Shown: positions 1 through 11,120, counted from the first letter of the stretch. The stretch is 32,534 bases of DNA from Xanthomonas axonopodis (GCF_001304695.1 NZ_JFAQ01000082.1:1-32534), one strand, 5' to 3'. Numbers and translations are program-made. Notes: generated by a model from the sequence alone, not told the origin.

Positions 1-74
1 ATGGGGCTAATCAGGTAAGATATTTGGTTTATTAGACTCATTGTCTTTCCAAAGTTCGCGACATCTTCCATTAG

Positions 75-585
75 GGAAGGTCTGAACAACGAGACCTGAC
101 AGGGCGGAAGGTGGCATCGTTCCGGAGAGTCGCGTTTGGAGCCTCGGGTTTCTCGCCATTTCTGGCGTTTTCCGTGGGAATTCCCCGGGTTACAGGCACA
201 CCTTCCCCACGGCAGGCATCAACTGCTTTCGCTTCATCCACAGGTTCGACAACGCAAACAGCGTCAGCACCTGCGCGGTGTTCTTCGCCAAACCGCGATA
301 GCGCACCTTGACGTAACCGAACTGGCGTTTGATGACTCGAAACGGATGCTCCACCTTCTCGGTCTCTCGTTGCATTGGCGGCCCGCTGGCGATGGGCCAG
401 ACCGCTGCGCCTGGATGACGTCGAACCGCCAAGGCGACTCTCGCCTGCAGTCGATGCCGCCGGCACGCGTCGGCTAGCTGGCGCACTTTCTGATTAGTCG
501 CTTTCCGAGACCAACCGGAACGCCAGCCACAAGGCCGCACTGGCGCCACGACCGGCATGCATGTCGAGCGCCCTTCCCTGCGCAC
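75..585 (-). mobile_element. Degenerate IS5-family insertion sequence remnant
   Basis: On the minus strand, about 357 down to 190 encodes the unmistakable C-terminal end of an IS5-family transposase: a [15 protein letters not shown] block, then [12 protein letters not shown] and LFALSNLWM. The reading frame stops at 190. Upstream of the KVEHPF block (358-585) the translation no longer resembles a transposase and the expected catalytic region cannot be read in one frame, so the gene is truncated or scrambled. A likely terminal inverted repeat begins at 75 (GGAAGGTCTGAACAA), directly after TTAG at 71-74, which fits the 4-bp YTAR target preference of this family. I found no matching opposite end before the first receptor gene, so the element is a non-functional fragment. 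Bases 1-70 are AT-richer flank with no recognisable feature. Confidence 0.75.
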
Positions 586-691
586 GCGCGTTCATCGCCG
601 CGGCACCTCACCCGGCATGGCCTTGCATCGGCAAACGTCGCTGCCCGCCTCCGTGAACGATGCCAGCTATAACAAAATCTGAATGTCGAGC

Positions 692-718
692 TCAAGTATA
701 CGACCCGGTCGCCGCTAC
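692..718 (+). promoter_or_regulatory. Putative FliA (sigma-28) promoter of receptor 1
   Basis: TCAA at 692-695, a 15-base spacer and GCCGCTAC at 711-718 fit the flagellar sigma-28 pattern (E. coli consensus TAAAGTTT-N11-GCCGATAA, i.e. 15 bases between TAAA and GCCGATAA). It lies about 157 bases before the start at 876. The same TCAA-N15-GCCGCTAC form recurs at 11672. The region 719-875 holds no gene. Confidence 0.6.
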
Positions 719-875
719 CTGCCCTGCATCGGGACGGAGCCGACGCGGGCTACCAGTGCCAGCGCCAGGCGTCACGTGGCCGTCCTAGCTTGCAGCGGGT
801 GCCGACCTTGATCGTGAGGCTGCCGCCGTTTGCCTCGAACCGCCTCCTTCTCCTCCTTCCCGGCAGGTATGTTTC

Positions 876-3125
876 ATGATCGGCTTTCTCCAACGCTATA
901 ATGTCGGCATCCGCCTTTCGGCCGCATTCGGCTTTCTGATCCTGCTCTCCTGCTGCCTGCTGGCCGCTGGCCTGATGACCCTGGCGCAAGCGCGCGGGCG
1001 CATGGAGTCGATCGTCAAACACAATATGGCGATCCTCGAATATATCGGCGAGATGCGCAGCGCCAGTGCAGACATTGCGATTAATCTACGCAACATCGTG
1101 CTGCCGACCACGCAGGAAGAGAACCTCGGTTTTGCCAAGGTGATCGAGGAACAGCGGCAGAACTACAACCAAAACCGCGAAAAGCTCTACGCACGCCCGC
1201 CGTCCAACGCTACCGGCGCGGAGATGCGTCGGAAGATTGATATTGCGCGCGAAAAAGCGCGTATCGCCAATCAGCAGGTCATGGACCTGGGCTTGAACTA
1301 CAAGCCCGATGAGGCACTCAAGGTGTTGATGCAGCAGGCGGTACCGGCGAACCAACAATGGCAGGCCGCACTCGATGCGTACGCTGCGCGCCAGCGCAGC
1401 CTTGGCGCCGCGGCTTATGACGATGCCAATACCGCTATGGACTATGGCCGGGCGTTGCTGATCGCCGGCGGTATTGCGGTCATTTTGATGAGTGGCCTGC
1501 TGGCCTGGCTGATCACCCGCAGCCTGACCCAGCCCTTGAACCGCGCCACCCGTGCCGCCGAGGCCATCGCCGAGGGCCGCCTGGATAGCAATGTGCACAC
1601 CACCGCCACCGACGAGCCCGGCCGGCTGCTCAGCGCCATGGCCAAGATGCAGACGCAGTTGCAACGTTTCTCCAGCGAAACCACGCGGATGATCGAGCTG
1701 CACGCCGACAAGGACATCAGCCACCGCATGCCACAGGACTTCCCCGGCGTGTATGGCGAGCTGAGCAAGGGCATCAACACCATGATGTTCGAGCACCTGG
1801 ACGCCATCGTCGATGCCATCGAAGTGCTCAACGAATACGCCCGCGGCGATCTGCGCCGCGATGCACGACGCCTGCCGGGCAGCCGCGCGGTGCTGCACGA
1901 ATCGATGGATGCGGCCAAAGGCAGCCTGCTGGCGATCAATACCGAGATCAAGCGCCTGGCCAGCGCGGCAGCGGCCGGCGACTTCAGCGCACGCGGCGAT
2001 GCGCAGCGCTTCGAGCACGATTTCCTGCGCATGGTGCAAGACCTCAACGCGATGATGGAGGTCAGCGACACCAGCCTGGGCACCTTGTCGGCGCTGTTGC
2101 AGTCCATCGCCGCCGGCGATCTCACCGCCCGCATGCACGGCAACTTCCACGGTGTGTTCGCCAAGATGCGCGACGACGCCAACGCCACCACCGAACAGCT
2201 CACGCGCATCGTGGTGCGGATCCAGGGCGCGGCCGGCAACATCGGCGCGGCCATCGGCGAAATCGCCGCCGGCAACCAGGATCTGTCACAGCGTACCGAA
2301 CAACAGGCCGCCAACCTGGAAGAAACCGCTGCCTCGATGGAAGAGCTCACCTCCACCGTCAAGCAGAACGCCGAAAGCGCACGGCAGGCCAATCAGCTCG
2401 CCATCGGCGCCGCCCGCGTTGCTTCGCAAGGCGGCGAGATTGCCAGCAAGGTGGTCCAGACCATGAGCGGGATCGAATCTTCGTCCAGGAAGATCGCCGA
2501 CATCATCAGCGTCATCGATGGCATCTCGTTCCAGACCAACATCCTGGCACTCAACGCCGCGGTGGAAGCGGCGCGCGCCGGCGAACAAGGCCGCGGCTTT
2601 GCCGTGGTGGCCAGCGAAGTGCGTACGCTTGCGCAGCGCTCCACCGCAGCGGCCAAGGAGATCAAGAGCCTGATCGACGATTCGGTGCAGCGCGTGGCCG
2701 AAGGTTCGGTACTGGTGCACAGCGCCGGCACCACCATGGCTGAGATCGTGACCAGCGTGCAGCGCGTCACCGACATCATGGGCGAAATCGCTGCCGCCTC
2801 GCAGGAACAGTCGGCCGGCATCGAGCAGGTCAACCAGACCGTCACCCAGATGGACGAAACCACCCAACAGAACGCCGCGCTGGTGGAAGAAGCCACCGCC
2901 GCCGCACGCGCACTGGAAGAACAGGCGCTCGGATTGACCGAGGCCGTGGCGGTCTTCAAGACCGACAGCAGCGATGCATCGCAGGCATCGCGTGCAGCAT
3001 CACGACTCCCGGCAGCGGCTCCTGCGCTCCCGACGACGGCGGTGGCAGCCGGCCGCGCTCCCGCCGCCAGGCTGCGCGCGGTGGTCGCCGCGCCGAGCAA
3101 TGACAGTAGCTGGCAAGAGTTCTGA
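876..3125 (+). CDS. Methyl-accepting chemotaxis protein 1 (4HB sensor, CheR tether)
   Basis: A 749-residue transmembrane chemoreceptor that would signal through CheW and CheA to the flagellar switch. A transmembrane helix (about 13-36) is followed by a four-helix-bundle-like periplasmic domain (about 37-192), a second helix (about 193-214) and HAMP (about 215-266). About 170 residues of HAMP-like repeats come next, with recurring blocks [10 protein letters not shown] and [11 protein letters not shown]. The long signalling hairpin follows, whose tip is [19 protein letters not shown] with F552. Spacing around the tip resembles Tsr of E. coli (36-heptad class). The C-terminus is SWQEF, matching the x-aromatic-x-x-aromatic CheR/CheB-docking pentapeptide, after an Ala/Pro-rich linker. 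The start at 876 is chosen because [11 protein letters not shown] aligns with the starts of receptors 3 and 4. The ligand is unknown. Confidence 0.95.
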   Translation: MIGFLQRYNVGIRLSAAFGFLILLSCCLLAAGLMTLAQARGRMESIVKHNMAILEYIGEMRSASADIAINLRNIVLPTTQEENLGFAKVIEEQRQNYNQNREKLYARPPSNATGAEMRRKIDIAREKARIANQQVMDLGLNYKPDEALKVLMQQAVPANQQWQAALDAYAARQRSLGAAAYDDANTAMDYGRALLIAGGIAVILMSGLLAWLITRSLTQPLNRATRAAEAIAEGRLDSNVHTTATDEPGRLLSAMAKMQTQLQRFSSETTRMIELHADKDISHRMPQDFPGVYGELSKGINTMMFEHLDAIVDAIEVLNEYARGDLRRDARRLPGSRAVLHESMDAAKGSLLAINTEIKRLASAAAAGDFSARGDAQRFEHDFLRMVQDLNAMMEVSDTSLGTLSALLQSIAAGDLTARMHGNFHGVFAKMRDDANATTEQLTRIVVRIQGAAGNIGAAIGEIAAGNQDLSQRTEQQAANLEETAASMEELTSTVKQNAESARQANQLAIGAARVASQGGEIASKVVQTMSGIESSSRKIADIISVIDGISFQTNILALNAAVEAARAGEQGRGFAVVASEVRTLAQRSTAAAKEIKSLIDDSVQRVAEGSVLVHSAGTTMAEIVTSVQRVTDIMGEIAAASQEQSAGIEQVNQTVTQMDETTQQNAALVEEATAAARALEEQALGLTEAVAVFKTDSSDASQASRAASRLPAAAPALPTTAVAAGRAPAARLRAVVAAPSNDSSWQEF

Positions 3126-3178
3126 ACAGATCGCCAGCACTGACTGAACCGGACTGGTCGACAGCGATGCCGACCCGC

Positions 3179-3206
3179 TAAAGGCGTACACGTCGTTAGC
3201 CGATAG
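3179..3206 (+). promoter_or_regulatory. Putative FliA (sigma-28) promoter of receptor 2
   Basis: TAAA at 3179-3182 and GCCGATAG at 3199-3206 are the best single half-site matches in the window, but the spacer is 16 rather than 15 bases. The site sits 53 bases after the stop of receptor 1 and 26 bases before the start of receptor 2. Receptor 2 therefore probably has its own promoter even though the intergenic gap is short. Confidence 0.65.
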
Positions 3207-3232
3207 CCTACTTATCTCCACGAGACGTATCG

Positions 3233-5707
3233 ATGACCACCTCGCCCACGCTGTTGCCGCAGACCATTCCAGCTTCGCCACGCCGCTGGACCAGCCGTTG
3301 GGACGACCTGGCCATCGCAAGGAAACTGGGCATGATCGGCGTGCTTGCGTTGGTGGGGCTGGTCATTCCGGTGCTGCTCTATAGCGGCAAGCTCAACGAA
3401 AGTGTCGCCATCAGCAGCAACGAATTGCGCAGCTACGCGCCGCTTGGCCAAATGCTGGGCCTGATCACCGACCTGCACGCAGCCCATGTGGATGGCGGCA
3501 GCACCGCCAAAGACGCCGCGCAGCGCGCCGAGCGCGATCTCAGCCAACTGCTCGCCACCACGGCCAGCCTGCCCGGCTTCGAACGCAGCCAGAAGCAATT
3601 GCTGGCCCTGCAGCAGCGCCATGTTGCCGGTGCCACTGCGGAGGGCTACGCCGCTGTGAGCGAACAGGCCTTTGCCGCGCTCGATGCATTGCGCGACGAC
3701 AGCCAGCTGGTCTACACCCCGTACATCGAGAGCTACCACCTGGTGGTGTCCACGCTGATCTACAGCCCCGAGACTACCGAATCGCTGACCCGTCTAGACG
3801 CCGCCAGCGACCCCTCGCAGGCGGGCGACAGCCGCGCCATGCTGCGCGAGCAGCTCGATCAACTCGCCCGAAACCATGTGCGTTTCCGGCATGAGCTGGA
3901 CAAGGCGATGGGCTTGTTGGAACAGCCCGACCCCGCGCTGGCCGATGCCGCCAAGGCCGAGGCCACACAGGCAAGCGCCGCACTGGTCGCGCTGGGGTCC
4001 GCCTTGGACGGCAGCGATGCCAAGGCAGACGCTCAGTGGAATGCCGCGCTCGATGCGCTTGGCCAGACCATGCGGGAACTCAGCAGTGTCTCCCTGCAGG
4101 CGCTGCAGCGGCAGTCCGAACGTCATTTGGTCGACGCACGCAACGCGATGTGGCAAGCGATCGCCGGCCTGTCGGTGCTGGCGCTGCTGATCGCCGCGCT
4201 GTGCTGGTATACCTTGTCGCGCCTGACGCGCAATGTGCTCCGCGCCGCGACGGTGGCCGCCAATATCGCGCAGGGCCAACTGGACGATCAGGTCAGTGCC
4301 GCCGGCCGCGACGAAACCGGTCAATTGCTCGACACCATGCGCCAGATGCAAGAACAACTGCAGCGCGTGCTCAGCGCGCAAAGCGAAATGGCGCAGCGCC
4401 ACGATGCCGGCCAGATCAGCTACCGCATGCAGGCAGACAGTTTCCCCGGTGCCTACGCCACCATGGTGCGCGACACCAACGCGCTGGTGGGCTCGCACAT
4501 CGCGGTCAAGATGAAACTTGCGCAGATCATGTCGCGCTATGCCATCGGCGACCTGAGCCAGGACATGGAGCGCCTGCCTGGCGAAAAGGCCGTGCTTACC
4601 GACACCGTGGATACCGTCAAGGCCAACCTGTCGGCGATGAACAGCGAGATCAAGCTGCTTGCGCAGGCCGCAGCCAATGGCGATTTCAGCATGCGCGGCG
4701 ACGCACAGCGCTTCCAGTACGATTTCCGTGCGATGGTGGACAGCCTCAATCAGTTGATGGCCACCGCCGATGCGAATCTGCACGCGCTGTCGACGGTACT
4801 GCAGGCGATCGCGGCGGGCGACCTCACCGCCCGCATGCACGGCGACTTCCATGGCGTGTTCGCGCGCATGCGCGACGACGCCAATACCACTGTGACCCAG
4901 CTGGCCAATATCGTCAGGCGCATCCAGCAGTCCACCAATGCCATCAACGACGCTGCCAGCGAAATTGCCACCGGCAACCAGGACCTGTCGCAACGCACCG
5001 AACAGCAAGCGGCCAATCTGGAAGAAACCGCTGCCTCGATGGAAGAACTCACCTCCACCGTGCGCAACAACGCCGAGCATGCGCGCCGCGCAAACCAGCT
5101 GGTGGTCGGTGCGGCCACGGTCGCCTCGCAAGGCGGTGCGGTGGTGGGTGAGGTCGTGGGCACCATGGCCGGCATCCAGGCTGCATCCAAGAAAATCGCC
5201 GACATCATCAGCGTCATCGACGGCATCGCCTTCCAGACCAATATCCTCGCCTTGAACGCGGCGGTGGAAGCGGCGCGTGCGGGCGAACAAGGCCGTGGTT
5301 TTGCCGTGGTGGCCAGTGAAGTGCGCACGCTGGCGCAACGCTCTGCCGGTGCGGCAAAAGAGATCAAGCAATTGATCAAGGACTCGGTCAGCCGGGTCGA
5401 ACACGGCAGCCAGTTGGTGGGCCAGGCCGGTCGTACCATGCAGGACATCGTCGATGCGGTGCAGAACGCCACCACCATCATGCATGAGATCAGCGAGGCC
5501 TCGCAGCAGCAGTCGCAAGGCATCGAACAGGTTGGCCAGACCGTCGCGCAGATGGACCAGGCCACCCAGCAGAATGCCGCGCTGGTGGAAGAAGCCACCG
5601 CTGCCGCCCGTTCGATGGAAGAACAGGCGCAGCAATTGCGCGATGCGGTCTCGGTGTTCCAGTTGCAGGCCGGGCCTGCGTTTCGCCGCCTGGGCCAGGC
5701 GGCCTGA
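3233..5707 (+). CDS. Methyl-accepting chemotaxis protein 2 (large divergent sensor, no CheR tether)
   Basis: An 824-residue chemoreceptor. A cytoplasmic N-terminal extension of about 30 residues precedes the first membrane helix (about 31-52). The periplasmic domain is about 255 residues, longer than and unlike the four-helix domains of its neighbours, and largely helical in composition. I do not recognise its family with confidence. The second helix is about 306-328, then HAMP, then HAMP-like repeats ([22 protein letters not shown]), then the standard signalling hairpin with tip phenylalanine F667 in [19 protein letters not shown]. The protein ends FRRLGQAA, so it lacks the aromatic pentapeptide of receptors 1, 3, 4 and 6 and probably depends on other receptors for efficient methylation. 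Signalling-domain DNA is very close to that of the other receptors, so the gene looks like a paralogue with a swapped sensor. Confidence 0.94.
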   Translation: MTTSPTLLPQTIPASPRRWTSRWDDLAIARKLGMIGVLALVGLVIPVLLYSGKLNESVAISSNELRSYAPLGQMLGLITDLHAAHVDGGSTAKDAAQRAERDLSQLLATTASLPGFERSQKQLLALQQRHVAGATAEGYAAVSEQAFAALDALRDDSQLVYTPYIESYHLVVSTLIYSPETTESLTRLDAASDPSQAGDSRAMLREQLDQLARNHVRFRHELDKAMGLLEQPDPALADAAKAEATQASAALVALGSALDGSDAKADAQWNAALDALGQTMRELSSVSLQALQRQSERHLVDARNAMWQAIAGLSVLALLIAALCWYTLSRLTRNVLRAATVAANIAQGQLDDQVSAAGRDETGQLLDTMRQMQEQLQRVLSAQSEMAQRHDAGQISYRMQADSFPGAYATMVRDTNALVGSHIAVKMKLAQIMSRYAIGDLSQDMERLPGEKAVLTDTVDTVKANLSAMNSEIKLLAQAAANGDFSMRGDAQRFQYDFRAMVDSLNQLMATADANLHALSTVLQAIAAGDLTARMHGDFHGVFARMRDDANTTVTQLANIVRRIQQSTNAINDAASEIATGNQDLSQRTEQQAANLEETAASMEELTSTVRNNAEHARRANQLVVGAATVASQGGAVVGEVVGTMAGIQAASKKIADIISVIDGIAFQTNILALNAAVEAARAGEQGRGFAVVASEVRTLAQRSAGAAKEIKQLIKDSVSRVEHGSQLVGQAGRTMQDIVDAVQNATTIMHEISEASQQQSQGIEQVGQTVAQMDQATQQNAALVEEATAAARSMEEQAQQLRDAVSVFQLQAGPAFRRLGQAA

Positions 5708-5970
5708 TGCAACGCCTGGCGGTGGGTTTGCCTTGAAACGCTGCTTCTACAAGCGGGCAGGCGTCGATCAGCTTGCGAGATGCACAGATGCAAATCACAC
5801 GCCGCGCCGCACTGGATTTCGAGCACTTACCCCCATCAAGCGCGTGAGAAAAAAGTGAAAGCAAATGTCTCGAAAACAAAAGAGATGCCTCTCTGGGCAG
5901 GCATTTCAAGCGGTTGTGCACACCACGCTCACCTCGGTGACGCCTGACCATACGTCCGCAGTCTAGCTAA
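5708..5970. other. Gene-free interval after receptor 2
   Basis: No convincing gene lies here. A short inverted repeat (ATGCCT at 5885-5890, AGGCAT at 5899-5904, 8-base loop, followed by TT) could act as a weak terminator. The upstream stretch around 5848-5884 is A-rich. Confidence 0.35.
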
Positions 5971-5997
5971 TTCAGCCGCACGGCAAGGTGCCGTTAA
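5971..5997 (+). promoter_or_regulatory. Putative FliA (sigma-28) promoter of receptor 3
   Basis: GCCGTTAA at 5990-5997 matches 7 of 8 bases of the sigma-28 -10 element. The -35 position 15 bases upstream reads TTCA (5971-5974), which is the weakest -35 of the set. It lies 173 bases before the start at 6171. The leader 5998-6170 contains no gene I can support. Confidence 0.45.
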
Positions 5998-6170
5998 CAA
6001 CCTCAAGCACGCGTACTTGCCCTGCAATCGTTAGCGTTGCGACCCTTTGATGTCGCAGCGCTCGATGGATCGGTTCGACGCACGCCCGCATCGGCGCCAC
6101 CAGCGTACCCGGTACGGCTGCCCCGCCCAGCGCATACCCCTTTCCTGTCCATCGCTCTCGAGATCCCAAC

Positions 6171-8432
6171 ATGATTGCTCTTCTTCAACGCTACAACGTC
6201 GGCAAGCGCCTGGGCTTTGCCTTCGGCACACTGATCCTGCTGTCGTGCGCCCTGGTCGTCGCTGGCCTGTATACGCTGGCACAGGCGCGCCAGAGTCTGG
6301 ATACGCTCATCAACCGCAACATGGTCATCGTCCGGCATCTGCAGGAAATGAACGACGCGGTGTCGGTCATCGCGGTGCAGCTGCGCAACGTCGTGCTGCC
6401 GACGCCAGACGACGAAAATCAACACTTCGTGTCGATCATCGAAGAGCAGAGCCGCATCTACAATGATGCACACGACAAGCTCTACGTCTTCTCGGCAACG
6501 CCTGTGGCCCAGGCGATTCGCGACAAGATCGATGCCAACAGCAAGACCGCGCGCGCGCTCAACCAGCAGGTGATCGATCTGGACCTCGGGGGCAAGACGG
6601 CCCAAGCCATGCCCCTGCTGTTGCAGCATGCCGCACCGGCCACGCAGGCATGGCAGGACGCACTGCTGGAATATTCGGCGCTGCAGCGCCAGCGCGCTCA
6701 GGAAGCCAATGCGGTCGCCACCACGGCGATGACGCGCGGCCGCGCCATGTTGATTGCTGGCGGCCTGGCGGTGGTGTTGATCAGCGGTATGCTCGCATGG
6801 CTGATCACCCGCAGCCTGGTGGTTCCGCTGACGCGTGCCACCCGCGCTGCCGAAGCCATTGCCCAAGGCAATCTGGACAACGACGTCAGCGCGCAGTCCA
6901 ACGACGAGACCGGCCGCCTGTTGCACGCCATGGACAACATGCAGGGCCAGCTGCGCAATCTGATTGCCGCACAGCTGGGCATGGCCAAGCGCCATGAAGA
7001 AGGCCAGATCAGCTTCCGCATGGATGCCGGCGCATTCCCGGGCGATTTCGGCCGCATGGCCAATGACACCAACGAGCTGGTGGCTGCGCACATCAAGGTG
7101 AAGATGCAGACCATCCACCTGATCGAGCGTTATGCCATCGGCGACCTGTCCGAAGACATGCCGCAGCTGCCCGGCGAGAAGGTGGCCATCACCGCAGCGA
7201 TGAATCAGGTCAAGCACAACCTGTCGACCATGAACACCGAGATCAAGCAGCTGGCGCAGGCCGCGGCCAACGGCGACTTCACCGCGCGCGGCAATGCCGA
7301 GCAGTTCCAGTTCGATTTCCGCATCATGGTGGAAAGCCTCAATACCTTGATGGCTACCGCAGACGGCAACCTGCAATCGCTTTCGGGCTTGTTGCAGTCG
7401 ATCGCTGCCGGCGACCTCACCGCGCGCATGAGCGGCCAATACCAGGGCGTGTTTGCGCAGATGCGCGACGATGCCAATGCCACCGCCGAACAACTGGCCA
7501 GCATCGTCGGCCGCATCCAGATCGCGGCCGACGCGATCGGTCTGGCCTCGGGCGAAATCGCCTCCGGGAATCAGGATCTGTCGCAGCGCACCGAACAGCA
7601 GGCCGCCAATCTGGAAGAAACTGCGGCCTCGATGGAAGAGCTCACCTCCACCGTCAAGCAGAACGCCGAACACGCCAGCCAGGCCAACCAGCTCGCCATC
7701 GGCGCCGCTGCGGTCGCCTCGCAAGGCGGCGATGTGGTGGCGAAAGTGGTCACCACCATGTCCGACATCCAGGGCTCGTCCAAGAAGATCGCCGAGATCA
7801 TCAGCGTCATCGACGGCATCGCGTTCCAGACCAACATCCTGGCCTTGAACGCGGCAGTAGAAGCGGCGCGTGCCGGCGAACAGGGCCGTGGTTTTGCAGT
7901 TGTCGCCTCCGAGGTGCGCACGCTGGCGCAGCGTTCGGCCGGCGCCGCCAAGGAGATCAAGCACCTGATCGACGACTCGGTCGAGAAGGTCACGCAAGGC
8001 GCAACGCTGGTCGATCAGGCCGGCTCCACCATGGCCGAGATCGTTGCCAGCGTGCAGCGCGTCACCAACATCATGGGCGAGATCTCGTCAGCCTCGCAGG
8101 AACAGTATGCCGGTATCGAGCAGGTCAACCAGACCGTGACCCAGATGGACGAAACCACCCAGCAGAACGCCGCCTTGGTGGAAGAAGCCACCGCCGCCGC
8201 ACGTGCGATGGAAGAACAGGCCCAGCAGCTGACTGAAGCGGTGGCGGTCTTCAAGGTGGCCGCGCATGCACCGGTGGCGCGCCAGTTGTCGGCCATTGCC
8301 AGCGCACCGGCCAATGCCCGCATCGCACCGCGCCCGGCAGCACGCGTCACCGCGGCGGCCGCATCGCCCCGTCGCAGCGCGACGAACAACGCCACATCGG
8401 CCACGGATCTGGCCGATTGGCAGGAGTTCTGA
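6171..8432 (+). CDS. Methyl-accepting chemotaxis protein 3 (4HB sensor, CheR tether)
   Basis: A 753-residue chemoreceptor with the same plan as receptor 1: membrane helix at about 13-36 ([19 protein letters not shown] start), a four-helix periplasmic domain with a [14 protein letters not shown] segment, a second helix near 194-215, HAMP, HAMP-like repeats and the signalling hairpin. The tip phenylalanine is residue 552, exactly as in receptors 1 and 4, so the three genes are nearly collinear duplicates. The C-terminus is DWQEF, a CheR/CheB-docking pentapeptide, on a linker rich in Ala, Pro and Arg. The periplasmic domains of 1, 3 and 4 share the RN(I/V)VLPT motif but differ elsewhere, so they may bind different ligands. 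A strong hairpin follows 30 bases after the stop. Confidence 0.95.
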   Translation: MIALLQRYNVGKRLGFAFGTLILLSCALVVAGLYTLAQARQSLDTLINRNMVIVRHLQEMNDAVSVIAVQLRNVVLPTPDDENQHFVSIIEEQSRIYNDAHDKLYVFSATPVAQAIRDKIDANSKTARALNQQVIDLDLGGKTAQAMPLLLQHAAPATQAWQDALLEYSALQRQRAQEANAVATTAMTRGRAMLIAGGLAVVLISGMLAWLITRSLVVPLTRATRAAEAIAQGNLDNDVSAQSNDETGRLLHAMDNMQGQLRNLIAAQLGMAKRHEEGQISFRMDAGAFPGDFGRMANDTNELVAAHIKVKMQTIHLIERYAIGDLSEDMPQLPGEKVAITAAMNQVKHNLSTMNTEIKQLAQAAANGDFTARGNAEQFQFDFRIMVESLNTLMATADGNLQSLSGLLQSIAAGDLTARMSGQYQGVFAQMRDDANATAEQLASIVGRIQIAADAIGLASGEIASGNQDLSQRTEQQAANLEETAASMEELTSTVKQNAEHASQANQLAIGAAAVASQGGDVVAKVVTTMSDIQGSSKKIAEIISVIDGIAFQTNILALNAAVEAARAGEQGRGFAVVASEVRTLAQRSAGAAKEIKHLIDDSVEKVTQGATLVDQAGSTMAEIVASVQRVTNIMGEISSASQEQYAGIEQVNQTVTQMDETTQQNAALVEEATAAARAMEEQAQQLTEAVAVFKVAAHAPVARQLSAIASAPANARIAPRPAARVTAAAASPRRSATNNATSATDLADWQEF

Positions 8433-8462
8433 TCGCGCAGACGTTCTGATCGCGACAGCATC

Positions 8463-8496
8463 GCCACGACAGTCCGTATCAAACGGCTGTCGTGGC
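8463..8496 (+). terminator. Hairpin terminator candidate after receptor 3
   Basis: GCCACGACAG (8463-8472) pairs perfectly with CTGTCGTGGC (8487-8496). Inside, CCGT/ACGG adds four more pairs with one bulged T and a 5-base loop. No T-run follows, so termination may need Rho, or the hairpin may protect the 3' end. The rest of the gap to 8719 holds no gene I can support. Confidence 0.6.
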
Positions 8497-8625
8497 AATG
8501 CGCGAACGCAGCGTCCGGCGCGCAGCCACGGCGTGCGACGTGTGCAACATGTGAAGCCAACGCAAACCGACAATTTTTGCGCTCGCACGGATTCACCGAA
8601 AACAGCATTTTCCAACGGCAGAAAC

Positions 8626-8637
8626 GCAGAATTCTGC
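8626..8637. promoter_or_regulatory. 12-bp perfect palindrome upstream of receptor 4
   Basis: GCAGAATTCTGC is a perfect palindrome about 80 bases upstream of the putative sigma-28 -35 element of receptor 4. It could be an operator for a dimeric regulator, but a 12-bp palindrome can arise by chance. Confidence 0.2.
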
Positions 8638-8719
8638 TTAGTCCGGACATAAGATAGCGCTCATCCACACGCGCCCATCACGTGTCTGAGAATCCGCTTT
8701 ACCAGCTTGCCCAGCCGAC

Positions 8720-8746
8720 TCAATCGACTGCAACTCGCGCCGTTAC
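8720..8746 (+). promoter_or_regulatory. Putative FliA (sigma-28) promoter of receptor 4
   Basis: TCAA at 8720-8723, exactly 15 bases, then GCCGTTAC at 8739-8746. It is 93 bases upstream of the preferred ATG at 8840 and uses the same TCAA half-site as sites 692, 11672 and 16547. Confidence 0.6.
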
Positions 8747-8839
8747 CAGAGGTCGTGATGACAAGCAGACGCCAGCGCAACGCGCCTTGCTGGCTTGTCG
8801 ACGCAACCGCCCCCCCACCCTCTTGAGTCGAGCGATCCT

Positions 8840-11101
8840 ATGACCTCTGTTTTATTGCGCTTCAATGTCGGGCCGCGCCTGGCTGCCGCATTCACCGTGC
8901 TGATCCTGCTGTCCGGGTTCATCGCCTTCATCGGCTATCGCGGGCTGACCTCTGCCCGTGCGCTGGTGGATGCCCTGGTACACCAGAACATGACCAAGAT
9001 CCGCCTCTCCAACGACATGATGAATGCCAATTACGTCATCGCCTCGGAGGTACGCAATGTGGTGTTGCCGACCAGCAACGAAGACAATCTGAAATTCATC
9101 GCCTCCATCAAACAGGCACGCGCTGACTACACAAAAGCGCGTAATGCGCTGTATGCGATGCCGTCTGTGCCACAGAGCGACGGCATCCGCGCCGAGATCG
9201 ATAGTCTCACACCGAAAGTGCGTGGCATGAACAACAAGATCATCGACCTGGTGATGTCCGGCCATAGCGACCAGGCGTTGCCGTTGCTGCTTACCAAAGC
9301 CGCGCCCGCGTTGGAGAAGTGGCAGGACAAGATCGCCGAGAACATCGCACTGCAGGACAAGCTCGCCTCCGAAGCAGCCGAAGTGGCACTGCAGTCGATG
9401 GACGATTCGCGCAAGTTGCTGGTCGGCGGTTCGCTGATGGTGGTATTGCTGAGCGGCACCCTGGGCTTGCTGATCACCCGCAGCCTCACCCGGCCGCTGA
9501 GCCGCGCCACCCGCGCCGCCGAAGCGATTGCCGACGGCAAACTCGATAACGCCGTGCACAGCGATGCCAGCGACGAAACCGGCCGCCTGCTGCAGGCCAT
9601 GGACAAGATGCAATCGCAGGTGCGCAACCTGATCACCGCCCAGCTGGACATGGCCAAGCGCCACGATGCCGGCCAGGTCAGCTTCCGCATGGATGCCGGC
9701 GCATTGCCTGGCGAGTACGGCCGCATGGCCAGCGACACCAACGCGCTGGTCGACAGCCATGTCAAGGTCACCGCACGCCTGGCACAGATCATGGGCCGTT
9801 ACGCGATCGGCGACCTCAACGACGACATGGATGCCCTGCCCGGCGAACAAGCCAAACTCACCGAGACCATGGCGCAGGTCAAACGCAACCTGGCAGCGAT
9901 GAATCAGCAGATCAAGCAGCTCGCGCAAGCCGCTGCGGCCGGCGACTTCAGTGCACGTGGCGATGCGACACAGTTCCAGTACGACTTCCGCATCATGGTC
10001 GAAAGCCTCAATCAACTGATGGCCACGGCCGATGGCAGCCTGCAATCGCTGTCGGGCATGTTGCAGGCGATTGCCGCGGGCGATCTGACCGCGCGCATGG
10101 ACGGCGATTTCCAGGGCGTCTTCGCACAGATGCGCGACGACGCCAATGCCACCGCCACGCAACTGGCCGGTATCGTCGGGCGCATCCAGACCTCGGCGGT
10201 CTCGATCAATGCGGCCGCCAGCGAAATCGCCGCAGGCAACAACGACCTGTCGCAACGTACCGAACAGCAGGCCGCGAACCTGGAAGAAACCGCGGCCTCG
10301 ATGGAAGAGCTCACCTCGACCGTCAAGCAGAATGCCGAAGGTGCGCGCCAGGCCAATCAACTGGCGATCGGTGCGGCCAGCGTGGCCTCGCAAGGTGGCG
10401 AGGTCGTCGGCAAGGTGGTCGACACCATGGCTGGCATCCAGGCCTCGTCGAAGAAAATCGCCGACATCATCAGCGTCATCGACGGCATCGCGTTCCAGAC
10501 CAATATCCTGGCCTTGAATGCGGCAGTGGAAGCGGCACGTGCCGGCGAGCAAGGCCGCGGCTTTGCGGTGGTAGCCAGTGAAGTGCGCACGCTCGCGCAG
10601 CGTTCGTCTGCCGCCGCCAAGGAGATCAAGGACCTGATCGGCGAATCGGTGCAGCGCGTCACCGACGGCTCGCAATTGGTGGACCAGGCCGGCCGCACCA
10701 TGGCCGAAATCGTCTCGTCGGTGCAGCGCGTCACCGACATCATGGGGGAAATTTCTGCTGCATCGCAGGAGCAATCGGCCGGCATCGAACAGGTCAACCT
10801 CACCGTCACGCAGATGGATGAGGCCACCCAACAGAACGCTGCCCTGGTGGAAGAAGCCACTGCCGCCGCGCGCGCGATGGAAGAACAGGCACAGCAACTC
10901 ACCGAAGCGGTGGCGGTCTTCAAGGTCGATGCGAACGCGCCGGTGGCACGCAAGTTGTCAGCCATCGCCGGGGCCGTGAGCCACCAGCGGCCGGCAACGC
11001 GCCCAGCTGCACGTGCTGCCGTGGCCGCGGCAGAACCGCGGCGCGTGGCGGTCAGTGCAACCACGTCGACCGTTGGCGATGGTCATTGGCAAAAGTTTTA
11101 A
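8840..11101 (+). CDS. Methyl-accepting chemotaxis protein 4 (4HB sensor, CheR tether variant)
   Basis: A 753-residue chemoreceptor, the same length as receptor 3. I chose ATG 8840 ([18 protein letters not shown]) over the upstream TTG at 8795 because it aligns with the paralogues, places the first membrane helix at about 13-36 and puts the tip phenylalanine at residue 552 as in receptors 1 and 3. Order: membrane helix, four-helix periplasmic domain with a [13 protein letters not shown] segment, membrane helix (about 194-215), HAMP, HAMP-like repeats, signalling hairpin. The C-terminus is HWQKF, which keeps the W-x-x-F spacing of the docking pentapeptide but carries Lys where the other tethered receptors have Glu. 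One repeat block reads [13 protein letters not shown] where paralogues have [13 protein letters not shown]. Confidence 0.95.
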   Translation: MTSVLLRFNVGPRLAAAFTVLILLSGFIAFIGYRGLTSARALVDALVHQNMTKIRLSNDMMNANYVIASEVRNVVLPTSNEDNLKFIASIKQARADYTKARNALYAMPSVPQSDGIRAEIDSLTPKVRGMNNKIIDLVMSGHSDQALPLLLTKAAPALEKWQDKIAENIALQDKLASEAAEVALQSMDDSRKLLVGGSLMVVLLSGTLGLLITRSLTRPLSRATRAAEAIADGKLDNAVHSDASDETGRLLQAMDKMQSQVRNLITAQLDMAKRHDAGQVSFRMDAGALPGEYGRMASDTNALVDSHVKVTARLAQIMGRYAIGDLNDDMDALPGEQAKLTETMAQVKRNLAAMNQQIKQLAQAAAAGDFSARGDATQFQYDFRIMVESLNQLMATADGSLQSLSGMLQAIAAGDLTARMDGDFQGVFAQMRDDANATATQLAGIVGRIQTSAVSINAAASEIAAGNNDLSQRTEQQAANLEETAASMEELTSTVKQNAEGARQANQLAIGAASVASQGGEVVGKVVDTMAGIQASSKKIADIISVIDGIAFQTNILALNAAVEAARAGEQGRGFAVVASEVRTLAQRSSAAAKEIKDLIGESVQRVTDGSQLVDQAGRTMAEIVSSVQRVTDIMGEISAASQEQSAGIEQVNLTVTQMDEATQQNAALVEEATAAARAMEEQAQQLTEAVAVFKVDANAPVARKLSAIAGAVSHQRPATRPAARAAVAAAEPRRVAVSATTSTVGDGHWQKF

Positions 11102-11120
11102 GCGGCGGCGCCAAAGCCCA

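Noticed and set aside
3179-3206. Reading the receptor 2 promoter as a sigma-70 site
   Set aside because: No TTGACA/TATAAT pair is present, while both sigma-28 half-sites match well, apart from one extra spacer base.
6003-7997. A 664-codon open frame antisense to receptor 3, with similar long antisense frames at 3794-5635, 8852-10897, 12812-14410 and 17590-19644
   Set aside because: These shadow receptor genes in the same relative frame and consist of low-complexity His/Gly/Asp/Arg strings produced by GC-rich codon use. They show no ribosome sites or domains.
8795-8839. N-terminal extension of receptor 4 starting from TTG 8795
   Set aside because: The extension is Pro-rich and would break alignment with receptors 1 and 3. 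ATG 8840 restores identical placement of membrane helix and signalling tip.
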